Part shown: positions 24,768 through 33,998 of the stretch, in pieces
How the letters are laid out: each line of letters begins with the position of its first letter
How positions within the stretch are numbered: the first letter of the stretch is position 1
Source of the DNA: Meloidogyne chitwoodi
Lineage: Eukaryota > Nematoda > Chromadorea > Rhabditida > Meloidogynidae
Length of the DNA: 64,000 nt
Assembly: GCA_015183035.1 (NCBI GenBank)
Contig: JACZZP010000010.1
Span: 682,001 to 746,000 of the forward strand
Direction: 5' to 3'
The notes under the pieces: model-generated
Databases searched by the model: none
What the model was told of the DNA's origin: nothing
The model's input: the letters and a program-made list of their open reading frames with translations, nothing else
Position numbers and translations under genes: made by a program

Positions 24768-27700
24768 ATGTCTTTTAATAATTGTCCTCCAGCTAGCAAG
24801 CGACCACGCTTCTTTATACAAAATGTGGTACCTCACCTATTTATTCAAGAAGGTTCTGGTACTGAAAATTTTAATAAATATTATAGACAAATAGATTATG
24901 AATCTGACTACAGCAGAAAATTTAAAATGATGAAAACAACTGGAAAATTTATTATTGAAAAAATACCTGAAAATCCAGAGGAATTACTAAGAAAAATAAT
25001 GAAAGAATGCATGGATAAAACCATCAAAGAATCGAGAAATAAATCAATTGAGCCGGATCATTTAGGTGCTCTAATTTCTTCAAAATTATTAGACAACGAT
25101 ATATGGATACCAATTAGAAAAATTCAAGAAGATACTATTGAAAACATTTTAACTCGTTTTCAACTTGTTTCGCAATCAAAAATAGAAAAAGGATCGCTTC
25201 TTGGACAGCCATTTACAATAACTTTTCAGACACTTGGTGTCTCTTCGCTTCCAACGAATTCTTCAATTAGAGGTCGAGCACCACGAGAATCTACAAATTT
25301 AAATGTTCAGATAAATGAAAACCATCTAATAAAAATAAATAATCCAAATAATTTATGTCTCTTTTATTCTTTGGAAATAACTAGAAAATATGCAACAAAT
25401 GAATTAGGACAAAGAATGAATTTTTCTAGATATCTTAATTATCATCACCGACAGATGAAAGATGTTTTTACTCTTCTAAAAGAAGCTAAAATACCAAATG
25501 ATCTTCCTGAATATGATGCCGTGGAATTTGTTCCACGCATCGTCGACTTTTGGAACAACAAATATAAAGATTTAGGATTAAAATTTAAAGCATTTATATT
25601 TGGAAGCGGCAGCGAAAAGCCTAAATTTAAATATGGAAGTGATAATTTCAACTTGGCAATATCAATTTATCACTCAAATAATCATTTTGATGGAATAAGA
25701 AATGTTGGCGGCATGTTTGATTTGAAATATAAATATTGTTTTGAATGTGAAAAAAAGTATAGAAAAGAGTTTGAGCATAGTATGAGTTGTAAATCTAGAT
25801 GTAATCTCTGTGGCCGCGTAGGGGGAGGAAAATGTATGTCAACCGGAGAATTTTTCAAGGCTTGTGATGAATGCGGAAAAAAATATGTGAATGAAAATTG
25901 TTTCAATTATCATAAATCTGGTAATAATTGCCGACTTTCAAAACAGTGTGACAAATGTGGAGTAATTTGGTCACTGAAAAATTATAAAAGAGAGCAATCG
26001 AAAAAACATATTTGAAACATATTTGCGGACAAAAGTGGTGCCAAACTTGTAAACAATTTCACAGCATGGATAGAGGGTGTTTTATTCGTCCATTGGAACT
26101 TAAAAAATCAATACCCTATCGACTGGTCACATTTGATTTTGAGGCAACACAAAATGAACGAGTCAAGGAAATTGGTAAAGAAGAAAAGCGGCTACACAAA
26201 GTAAACTTTGTATCAGCAACAGTCACATGCACAAAATGTATGGAAGATGATAATCTATGGCGTTCTCCACTCAAACAAAATAAAAAATATTGCACAATTT
26301 GTGGAACATATCGAACAATCACATTTTCGCATCGCCCTTTCAATTTTACAAAGGTTGATGAACAACGAATCACTGAAACACCATTAAAAGATTTTGTACA
26401 ATGGATTCTTTTTGAACTTAACCAGCAATATACAACACTAGCATTTTCACACTTTGGAGGGCGTTATGATATGGTCATGACCTTCAGGGAAATATATTTG
26501 GCAGGAATTGTTCCATCAATGATACGCCGTGGCAATAAACTTTATGAACTGAAAGTGCCGCGCAATAGGAAATGCAACGAAGTAATATTTCGAGACTCGT
26601 TTAATCTTTGTCCAGTCGGTCTGGGAAAGCTGGTTGGTGCATTTGGACTCAAAATTACTGAAAAACAATTTTTCCCGCACTTGGCGAACATCCCCGCAAA
26701 CTATTGTAAAACTTTGCCACAACTACCATCCAAAGATGATTACATTTATGGAGGAATGACAGCTGAAAAACAAATTGAATTTGATAAATGGTATGCACAA
26801 GAGAAGAATCAACCATTTTGCTTAGATGAGGCTTTGGCCGAATATTGTATAAACGACGTTCAAATACTCACAGAAGCACTTATTGCCTTCAGAAAAAAAT
26901 TCTCAGAAATTAGCAAGCAAAAAAATACATCTCAAGAAGAAGCACAAGGAATCGATATTTTACGCGATGCAATGACTATAGCATCTGCCTGCATGAAACA
27001 TTTTCGCCTTAATCATTTAAAAGCAGAACATCTAGCAATTGTTCCAGAAAAAGGATATGACACTTGCGATAATCAAAGTGAGCTTGCCCTCAAGTATTTA
27101 CAATGGTATGAAGAAACAAAAGGAGTTAAAATAATAAGTGCACATTCTGAAGGCGGAGAGCATAAAGTAGGAAAATTCAAGGTCGACGGATATATTGAAG
27201 AAGAAGATAGAGCAATAGAAGTAAATGGTTGTGTTTGGCATGCCTGCCAAAAATGTTTTGGCGACGACCTTGAAAAAATTTTACCAAATGGAAAAACAGT
27301 TGAAGAAACACGTGTAAATGATGAAACTCGACTTTTGGCTTTAAGAAAACACATAAAGAATGTTGACGTCATATGGGAATGTGAAATAAATAAAATGCTT
27401 CGTCGCAATAGAAAGATGAGAAAAGCTTTTGCAAATTATCACGACAAAGGTCCAATAAAAATGAGAGATTGCTACTTTGGCGGCAGAACTGGACCCGCAC
27501 AACTACACTTTGACGCAGATAAAGAACAACATAAAATTTCATACCTGGACTTCAATTCGCTTTACCCTTCAACAATTGCTACAACATCATTTCCGGTTGG
27601 GCACCCGAAATTGCGTATTGTGCCATTTGATGAACAGAAAGTAAATTGGACTAAAAGCGAGCAAATTCCATTCAAAGGAATTTTGAAAGTATTTATTAAT

Positions 27701-28900
27701 CCACCACCGAAACTGGAAGTCCCTGTAATTCCAGTCAAATTTGATGACCGTCTTCTTTTCCCATTATGCAGAAAATGCTCACTCGCATATCCAAATGGCG
27801 CAAACATCAAAGATTATATCTGCCCGCACAATGATGATGAAAGAGGATGGGTCTCAACATGCACATCAATAGAATTAGAAGAGGCATTAAAAGTTGGATA
27901 TCGAGTAAGCAGATTTTACAGAGCATTGCATTATGAGAATTGGGATGACCAATTATTCAAAAACTATGTAGCCGAATTTATGGCAATGAAAATTCACGCA
28001 AGTGGTTTTCCTGACGGAATAATTGGTAAAGAAAATGAAGATAAATTTATGCTGGAATGTAAAGAAAGATTTGGAATTGAAGTTCAAAGAGAAAAAATGG
28101 TGCCAGACAAAGCTATGCGTTACATTTCAAAATTAATGCTTAATTCTCTTTGGGGACGGTTCAGCTTAAGAAACACTCTTTCAAAAAGTGTAGTCACTGA
28201 CTCGCCCCATGAACTACGCGAATATGCCACAAATTTCTCTATAGAATTACAATCAGTAGACAAATTAACTGAAGAGACTGCTTTAATAACATACAAGCCA
28301 AAAGAAGAATTTATAATAGAACATGACACATCAAATATAACTGTTTCGTTATGGACTACATCAGCAGCAAGAATTAGACTTTTGAAAGCAATGCAAAAGG
28401 TTGCTGGCTCACCAGAGTGTAACATTCTCTATGGGGACACCGACAGCATACTTTTTTCACATCCTAAGGAGATGGAATGTCCTCTTCAGACAGGTCCCCA
28501 CTTGGGCGATTTGGCGAGAGAATATGTTGGATATGATATTAAAGAATATGTTGGTGGAGCGTGTAAGGCTTATGGGCTAAAAATGGAAAGCGATAAAAAC
28601 GCCAAAATCAATACTGTATTAAAAGTGCGCGGAATTACCTTAACTGTTGACACCTGCAAGATTTTGCACTTTGAAAGCTTCAAAGAAAGTGTTCTTCAAT
28701 ATGCAAACGGTGAAAATGAAGAGAGCGAGGAAGATTTTGAAATTGATAGAGGAAGAATAATTGTAGAAAATTCAAATTTTTTACGACCTAATGTGAAGGA
28801 AGGAAGGATTTACTCAACAGGAATGAAAAAGATATTTAGACCTATCATACAAAAAGGTATTATTTCAAACCACAAAATTGTACATTTCGGACAAAAATAA
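24768..28900 (+). pseudogene. polB: Protein-primed DNA polymerase B (Polinton pPolB), frame broken by an 11-bp duplication
   Basis: Replicates the element from protein-primed ends. The start ATG at 24,768 is chosen from the TATA box. The N-terminal part (24,768-26,015) has an unassigned region shared with the ORF at 29,073 and then several CxxC pairs. The second open frame (about 26,012-28,900) carries the exonuclease motifs DFEAT and FGGRYD and the YCIND motif, an inserted endonuclease-like module (GYIEEEDRAIEVNGCVWHAC), polymerase motif A (DFNSLYPS), motif B (KLMLNSLWGR) and motif C (YGDTDS). The two frames meet at a direct 11-bp repeat (AAACATATTTG twice, 26,003-26,024) that shifts the frame and brings in a TGA at 26,013-26,015. 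All catalytic motifs are intact after the break. It is either a dead polymerase or one expressed by frameshifting. Confidence 0.93.
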
Positions 28901-28994
28901 TTTCACTATATATTTTTAATTTTATATAAATATTTAAATTAAAATTGACCTTCAAATGTTAAAATAACCTTGGACCCAATGAGAAAAATAGTAG

Positions 28995-29000
28995 TATATA
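28995..29000 (+). promoter_or_regulatory. TATA box of the polymerase-derived short ORF
   Basis: TATATA in the AGTATATAAGG context, 73 bp before the ATG at 29,073: the same distance as for the full polymerase gene, consistent with a duplicated promoter and leader. Confidence 0.5.
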
Positions 29001-29072
29001 AGGAAAAGATTTTACCTTTATTTATTCACTCCTAAACAAACTTCAAATTTATATTTAAATAATAATATTAAA

Positions 29073-29687
29073 ATGCCTTTTAATAATAACTCTTCAGCTA
29101 ACAAGCGACCACGCTTCTTTATAGAAAATGTACTCCCTCTATTTCTTCAAGAGGGTTCGGGTACTGAAAATTTAAATAAATATTATAGGCAAATTTATTA
29201 TGAAGTTGACTGCAGCATAAAATTTAAAACGGTGACAACTATTTCAAAATTTATTATTGAAAAAATACCTGATAATTCGGAGGAGGTATTAAGAACGATT
29301 ATCAAAAAATGCCTCGATAAAATTATAAAGGAATCGAGAAATAGATCAATTGAACCGGATCGCTTAGGAGCTCAAATTTCTTCACAATTATTTGGCAATG
29401 TTATCTGGATACCGATTAGAAAAATTGAAAGCAATACAATTGATAACATTTTAATAAAAGTTCAAAATGCTATAGATTCAAAAATAGGCGTTTTGCTTCT
29501 TGGTCAACAGTTTAAAATAATACTTCAGACATTAAGTGTCTCTTCACTTCCGAATAAGCTCAACCATTCTAATTTTAAACTGTATAAGAACAGACGTGAA
29601 AGAAGGAGAGATTTATTCAAAAAGCATGAAACTTTTTCAAAACTATATGAAGATGCTTTATTTGAAACCTCAAAATTGTACATTTAG
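29073..29687 (+). CDS. Internally deleted duplicate of the polymerase gene (N-terminal domain only)
   Basis: 204 residues. Residues 1-165 or so are a clear paralogue of the polymerase N-terminal region (shared RPRFFI, EGSGTEN, NKYYRQI, IWIPIRKI and QTL.VSSLP). It then leaves the polymerase sequence for a basic stretch (KNRRERRRDLFKKHETFSKL). The last codons and 3' flank (CAAAATTGTACATTT then CAAAAATAATTT) match the end of the full polymerase gene, so the copy has lost its centre rather than its end. The frame is fully open and has its own TATA box. No exonuclease or polymerase motif remains. It may act as a regulator, a terminal-protein-like partner or a decoy; this is speculation. Confidence 0.8.
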   Translation: MPFNNNSSANKRPRFFIENVLPLFLQEGSGTENLNKYYRQIYYEVDCSIKFKTVTTISKFIIEKIPDNSEEVLRTIIKKCLDKIIKESRNRSIEPDRLGAQISSQLFGNVIWIPIRKIESNTIDNILIKVQNAIDSKIGVLLLGQQFKIILQTLSVSSLPNKLNHSNFKLYKNRRERRRDLFKKHETFSKLYEDALFETSKLYI

Positions 29688-29689
29688 AG

Positions 29690-29998
29690 CAAAAATAATT
29701 TAATCATTTATTCTTATAAAATTTTAAATTTTAGAAAATAAAATTATAAAAATATTAAGGTTTACAAGATGAAATTTTTAAAATATTAAGGGTTAAAGAT
29801 AAATTTATTAAAAATTAAGAAATATAAGTTAATTTTCATTAAAAATTAGGTAACAAAGATGAAATTTAAGAAAAATTAAGGGAAAGAAGATAGAGATTTT
29901 AGGGATAAAAATACAATATTAAGGGATAGAAGATGAAATTTTGAAAATATTAAGAAAAGAAAAATCTTTTTCAAAAAAATTAGTAGAAATAAATGTAA
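29690..29998. other. Short A-rich tandem-like spacer
   Basis: Imperfect repeats of a 'taagg.aaagatgaaattt' type unit, each 35-45 bp, between two convergent genes. No ORF. Possibly 3' flanking or terminator sequence. Confidence 0.4.
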
Positions 29999-30610
29999 TT
30001 AGTCGAAAAATATGAGTATATTTCGCTTTTCCCACTGATTGGGACAGCCATCTACCTCCATCCATACAATGCCAGGTCTAGATTTCCTAGGGGCGGGTGA
30101 AGGGGTGATTGATGTCCTCAAAGATAGAGGATCACTAGAAATACTTGATGTTGAAATTGACCAAGTAGCTTGGGTTCGTCTCAACGCTTGAGAGCAGATT
30201 GTTGAAGACGACGATGAATTTGTCGGAGGGGTGAAACGTAAAAGCTCCAAAGGGTAATATCTTTGACATATTCCTCCATTTGTTGTACTTGTTCTTTCAA
30301 TAATACATTGATGAAAGGGGTAAAGGAGACGAATCTTGTGATGAGCAAAAAAATATGCGGCAATTGAAATATTAAAGGGATAGCTCAAGTCCCCGAATGC
30401 TTTTATTAAATGTGCCCCAGCTGTGCTAACTCCACTGCAATTAATCATTCTTCTCTGACCATTTCTGTCTTGGTATGTAGTTTCGATTGGTCCATTTTCT
30501 TTTATATATTTTGCGATTATATCTACATTTTCCTGATACATAAGCCTATATCTTATTAAATAAACGGGACAATTTAATTTTTTTGAAATTTCTTCAAGAA
30601 TAGAGCTCAT
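29999..30610 (-). CDS. Stand-alone PAZ-like domain protein encoded by the Polinton
   Basis: 203 residues on the minus strand, start 30,610. Residues about 40-126 resemble the PAZ domain of Argonaute proteins: ETTYQDRNGQRR, then a short loop, then IAAYFFAHHKIRLLYPFHQC and, after a glycine/serine loop, RYYPLELL. The order YF-x3-HK-(I/L)-x-L-x-YP, a cysteine, then Y-x-PLE is the diagnostic core of PAZ, which holds the 3' end of small RNAs. No PIWI, MID or N domain is present. The C-terminal 75 residues are Ser/Thr/Pro-rich. It has its own TATA box (30,661-30,667), divergent from the next gene. A role in blocking small-RNA silencing is inference. Identification is by pattern only; some of the aromatic RNA-end-binding residues look changed. 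Confidence 0.7.
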   Translation of the reverse strand: MSSILEEISKKLNCPVYLIRYRLMYQENVDIIAKYIKENGPIETTYQDRNGQRRMINCSGVSTAGAHLIKAFGDLSYPFNISIAAYFFAHHKIRLLYPFHQCIIERTSTTNGGICQRYYPLELLRFTPPTNSSSSSTICSQALRRTQATWSISTSSISSDPLSLRTSITPSPAPRKSRPGIVWMEVDGCPNQWEKRNILIFFD

Positions 30611-30660
30611 TTTTTATGATTGATTAATTTAAAATGAGCTTTTGATCTTGAAATTTACCC

Positions 30661-30667
30661 TTTTATA
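30661..30667 (-). promoter_or_regulatory. TATA box of the PAZ-like gene
   Basis: AGTATAAAAGGG on the minus strand, about 50 bp before the ATG at 30,610. Confidence 0.55.
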
Positions 30668-30752
30668 CTTGAGCTCGACCTTGAAAATCTAGACAAGACA
30701 ATTACACATATTACTCTGAGTGAATTTTTGGAATATAGAATTTAATAAGGTT

Positions 30753-30783
30753 AGGCTCCACCCATTTTTTCTGAGTATAAATA
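30753..30783 (+). promoter_or_regulatory. Shared promoter module, copy 1
   Basis: GGCTCCACCCATT, a short T-rich gap, then CTGAGTATAAATA, 75 bp before the ATG at 30,858. Nearly the same module stands at 31,412-31,441 before the next gene. Confidence 0.65.
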
Positions 30784-30857
30784 TCCGAAAATTTTCCCAT
30801 CATTAAATCATTTTCATTTTTAAAATATTATTAAAAACATTATTATTAAAATTAAAT

Positions 30858-31265
30858 ATGAATACACCACCGCAACAAGTACAAGAAAATCAACAAGAAA
30901 TTGAAGAAATTCCAAAAGATGAAGATATTATAGAAGTAAAAGTTGAAAAGAAAGATGATAAAATCAGTAAATTAAGTAATACGCCTTCAACTTCGGCTCG
31001 GGGAAAAATTGAAAAGAAAAACGGGGTCAATTCTCGCATGCTTTGGAAGCTTGTGCGAATGAAATATATTCCTAGGATTGAAATCCGTCTCTGCAAAAAA
31101 TGTGCAAACGCACTCTACTACAACAAAAATAAATTTAGTGAAAAGGACAATGGAAAGATTGGGATAAGCTTTGACCTTTGTGAAAATTGTGCAAAGCTTA
31201 ATATGAGTCTCAAGGACTTTCTATGTGAATGGGATGAAAAGAATGAGATGACTGAGAAAAAATGA
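30858..31265 (+). CDS. Small protein with two cysteine pairs, function unknown
   Basis: 135 residues. The N-terminal half is acidic and disordered-looking (QENQQEIEEIPKDEDIIEVK). The C-terminal half has CKKCANALYY and later CENCAKLN, i.e. C-x2-C plus C-x2-C about 30 residues apart, as in a zinc ribbon. It has its own promoter module and is co-directional with the next gene. I do not recognise the family; a host-interaction or transcription role is possible but unsupported. Confidence 0.7.
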   Translation: MNTPPQQVQENQQEIEEIPKDEDIIEVKVEKKDDKISKLSNTPSTSARGKIEKKNGVNSRMLWKLVRMKYIPRIEIRLCKKCANALYYNKNKFSEKDNGKIGISFDLCENCAKLNMSLKDFLCEWDEKNEMTEKK

Positions 31266-31411
31266 TGAATTAAGAAAATTTTAACTTCTTAAAATTTAAT
31301 ATTATTTTTATTTTTATTATTGTATTTTTATTTTTAATTAAATAAATTTGTTTATAATTACTATTTTCTATTATTACTAGTTTAAAACTAGGGCTTTAGT
31401 ATTAATATTAT

Positions 31412-31441
31412 AAGGCTCCGCCCATTCTCTGAGTATAAATA
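31412..31441 (+). promoter_or_regulatory. Shared promoter module, copy 2
   Basis: AAGGCTCCGCCCATT then CTCTGAGTATAAATA, about 70 bp before the ATG at 31,510. It matches copy 1 at 30,753. Confidence 0.65.
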
Positions 31442-31509
31442 GTCAAAATTTTTCATAGAAATTAAATTCTAAGCAAAATTCAAAATCACTAATTCAGTTC
31501 CACCTTAAA

Positions 31510-32046
31510 ATGGCATTAATCACGACTAAAGAACAATTAATTGAAAAAATGATTCCCGAGGTCACATTCACTACATCATCAACCGGAATAACTATTTCAT
31601 CAGCACGTCTTAACACTTCACGCTTTATTGAATATGATTTTATTGGAAAGTGTCGAAATTGTAAAGGAGAAAGTATTGACATTGACTTTATCGTCACTCC
31701 AAGAAGTGTAACTTTGTACTGTAATCGTATGAAATCCGAAAAAGTTATTTTATTTGATAATTTTTATGAAATTCCACAATACTGCATTTTTCGACTGAAA
31801 GCGAAAGGTAAATGCTACAACGTCATGCACAATGTACAGCAGACGGCAGAGTCACATTTTAACAAAGGAACTGGACAATTGACTATAGAGGAATTTTTGA
31901 CGACGATAGCTCAAAAGAAGGAAGAAGTTGTGGAATCTTACGGAAAAGAGAAAACTGATAATGGAGAATCATGCGGAATAGAACAAGAAAAAATTTTTGA
32001 AGGGGATGAACTAGGTACAGATACATTCCTTCATAATATTCCTTAA
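31510..32046 (+). CDS. Polinton accessory protein, function unknown
   Basis: 178 residues. The central part is beta-rich with a C-x2-C pair (GKCRNCKGE) and a further cysteine (LYCNRMK) that could form a small metal site. The C-terminal 60 residues are acidic (EKIFEGDELGTD). It is followed 68 bp later by the packaging ATPase. No family recognised; not part of the usual Polinton core set. Confidence 0.65.
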   Translation: MALITTKEQLIEKMIPEVTFTTSSTGITISSARLNTSRFIEYDFIGKCRNCKGESIDIDFIVTPRSVTLYCNRMKSEKVILFDNFYEIPQYCIFRLKAKGKCYNVMHNVQQTAESHFNKGTGQLTIEEFLTTIAQKKEEVVESYGKEKTDNGESCGIEQEKIFEGDELGTDTFLHNIP

Positions 32047-32113
32047 TCATTTTATAAATTTTAACATTTTTCTTTACCATTTTATTCATTTCTATCCTTT
32101 CTATTAATCAATC

Positions 32114-32794
32114 ATGAATTATCAAATATATTCGAATAAAGACTTGAAACTTAAATTACCATTTGGTTGTATTATAAGCGGACCCAGTTCAAGCGGTAAA
32201 AGTACTTTTGTACAAAAATTAATTCTTAATTCAACTCAGTTAATTGACCCACCGCCCAAAGAAATTCTCTATTGCTATGGTGAATATAACCCACTTGTAC
32301 CAATATTACAAAATGCTGGAGTCTTCATTTATTCAGGAGTCCCCCCAGAGGACCTCATTAAAAGATTGTCGAAGCCTGCCCTTGTTATTCTAGATGATTT
32401 GATGTATTCGATTGACGAAAAATATTTATCTGAACTTTTCACTAAAAAATCTCACCACCTTAATTTTGGCATAGTATTCATCACACAGAATCTATTTGAA
32501 AAAAGACTTAAAGTAGCGAGGCAGAACTCTATGTATATTGTATTAGCACGCGCTCCTAATAATGCGCTTTCCATTAGAAATCTTGGTGTTCAACTATTCC
32601 CTGGAAGACTAAATTATTTTCTTGACGCATATCAACAGGCTACTCATACTAATTATTCCTATCTATTTATCGATCTACACCCTTCATCAGATAATACATT
32701 AAGGCTAAGAACAAATATATTTAAGGAAGAATCAGAAGACCCAGATATCAGTCCTTATACTATTATATTTCTACCCAAAAATTTCGCTCTATAA
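32114..32794 (+). CDS. Genome-packaging ATPase (FtsK/HerA, A32-like)
   Basis: 226 residues; pumps element DNA into capsids in the viral lineage. Walker A is GPSSSGKST at residues 23-31 and Walker B is LVILDDLM at about 88-95, followed by the sensor-like VFITQN. Length and motif order fit Polinton ATPases. It sits next to the core-like and integrase genes on the same strand. Confidence 0.9.
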   Translation: MNYQIYSNKDLKLKLPFGCIISGPSSSGKSTFVQKLILNSTQLIDPPPKEILYCYGEYNPLVPILQNAGVFIYSGVPPEDLIKRLSKPALVILDDLMYSIDEKYLSELFTKKSHHLNFGIVFITQNLFEKRLKVARQNSMYIVLARAPNNALSIRNLGVQLFPGRLNYFLDAYQQATHTNYSYLFIDLHPSSDNTLRLRTNIFKEESEDPDISPYTIIFLPKNFAL

Positions 32795-32799
32795 ATAAA

Positions 32800-33149
32800 A
32801 TGTCTTCAAATATCTGTAAATTGTCAAGGACAATTTTCCTTTTATTAAACAACTTGCAAACACTCGCTCATTGAGGAAGAGAAAGAGACTTTTAAAGAAG
32901 GCAACAAACAATCAATTACTTTCTATTACCGAAGTTTGTTTAAATATTGTGCGTAATAGATTTCCTTTAACAAAGAGACAAAAATACCGCCTTCTCCCAT
33001 TCGCTGATTTTGTCCGAAAAGTGAGTAGAATAAGAACAGAGAGAGGAGCCCGACATACTGTAGTACAAAAAGGCAGTGGACTACCAATAGGAATTTTCCC
33101 CGCCTTACTTACACCAATCATTATTGAACTAGCTAAAAATCTTATTTAA
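32800..33149 (+). CDS. Short basic Polinton core/pX-like protein, start unclear
   Basis: The open frame to the stop at 33,147-33,149 begins at about 32,871 without an ATG, at a lysine/arginine-rich stretch (RKRKRLLKKA). It continues with ITEVCLNIVRNRFPLTKRQK and a hydrophobic end (GSGLPIGIFPALLTPIIIEL). This arrangement resembles short basic proteins found near the ATPase in many Polintons. An ATG at about 32,800 opens a different frame that ends at a TGA at about 32,871, so either the start is non-ATG or a one-base shift has occurred near 32,860. Confidence 0.6.
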
Positions 33150-33164
33150 AAATAACTAGAAGAG

Positions 33165-33998
33165 ATGGCCAATAAATTTATTCTTGTCCCAGAAGATATA
33201 TATCATGGACTTATTACTCAACCTTTACCAAATACTGGAAATATTAATTTGGATTACACCAGAAAAAATTTAGAAGATGTTAAAAGGCAACACACAAATT
33301 TAGAGACTAAAAATATCAATTACAATCAAGAATTAAGAAGATATTTACACATGTTGAAAGAGCAAAATGATACTCCGATGAATGTATCAGTAAGGAAAAT
33401 GGAAGATCCAGCAATTGAACAGATCAAAAATATATTGCCTTTTTTATCCTCATCTAGTAACGAAGACAATCAAATGCATAAAAATATTTCAAATACCAAT
33501 ACTAGAAATACTGTGGTCGTCCCTTCTCCAAAAAGTGATAATTCTGGCTTTATAGATGATGAAATTAGAATACACACAGAAGAAGAATCTCCTGAAGATA
33601 AGCTTAAACCATTACCCTCTAATATAAAAGAAAAAACAAGGGAAATATTAGATTTTATGAAAGAAAACCTTGAAAAATATAATGTGAACCCCGACGGTAA
33701 AATTCTAAATAAAATTGGTGGAAGAGAAATCTTAGGAAGTAATGCTCAAAAATCAATAGAATGCATTCTTCGAACTGGAATCAGAGGGAAATTGAGATGG
33801 GGTGAAATAACACCGCCTGGAACAGAAGAGTTAGAGGAAAAACTAAAAAAGGATAAGAAAATTTGGTCTTTAATAGAAAAGCTTAGAGAGAATTCTACTC
33901 TAAAACGTATTTCAACAAAGCATAAACGTAAATTAGGAGAATCAAGCCAAATAACAGACTCAAAATGGAGAACTCCAACTCTATGGAAAAAATATTAA
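33165..33998 (+). CDS. Polinton conserved protein, coiled-coil and basic tail, function unknown
   Basis: 277 residues. A charged helical N-terminal third (NLETKNINYNQELRRYLHML) is followed by a low-complexity Ser/Asn middle and a C-terminal block with YNVNPDGKILNK, GREILGSNAQKSIE and EITPPGTEELEEKL. That last pattern is common in uncharacterised Polinton proteins beside the integrase. The end overlaps the integrase start by 34 bp in another frame, suggesting coupled expression. Confidence 0.65.
   Translation: MANKFILVPEDIYHGLITQPLPNTGNINLDYTRKNLEDVKRQHTNLETKNINYNQELRRYLHMLKEQNDTPMNVSVRKMEDPAIEQIKNILPFLSSSSNEDNQMHKNISNTNTRNTVVVPSPKSDNSGFIDDEIRIHTEEESPEDKLKPLPSNIKEKTREILDFMKENLEKYNVNPDGKILNKIGGREILGSNAQKSIECILRTGIRGKLRWGEITPPGTEELEEKLKKDKKIWSLIEKLRENSTLKRISTKHKRKLGESSQITDSKWRTPTLWKKY

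Noticed and set aside
26116..28425. Several 68-111 codon minus-strand frames opposite the polymerase
   Set aside because: Shadows of the plus-strand coding sequence without family signal.
29999..30610. PAZ-like ORF as remnant of a full Argonaute
   Set aside because: No MID or PIWI motifs in either strand around it, and the ORF has its own TATA box, start and stop, so a stand-alone gene fits better.
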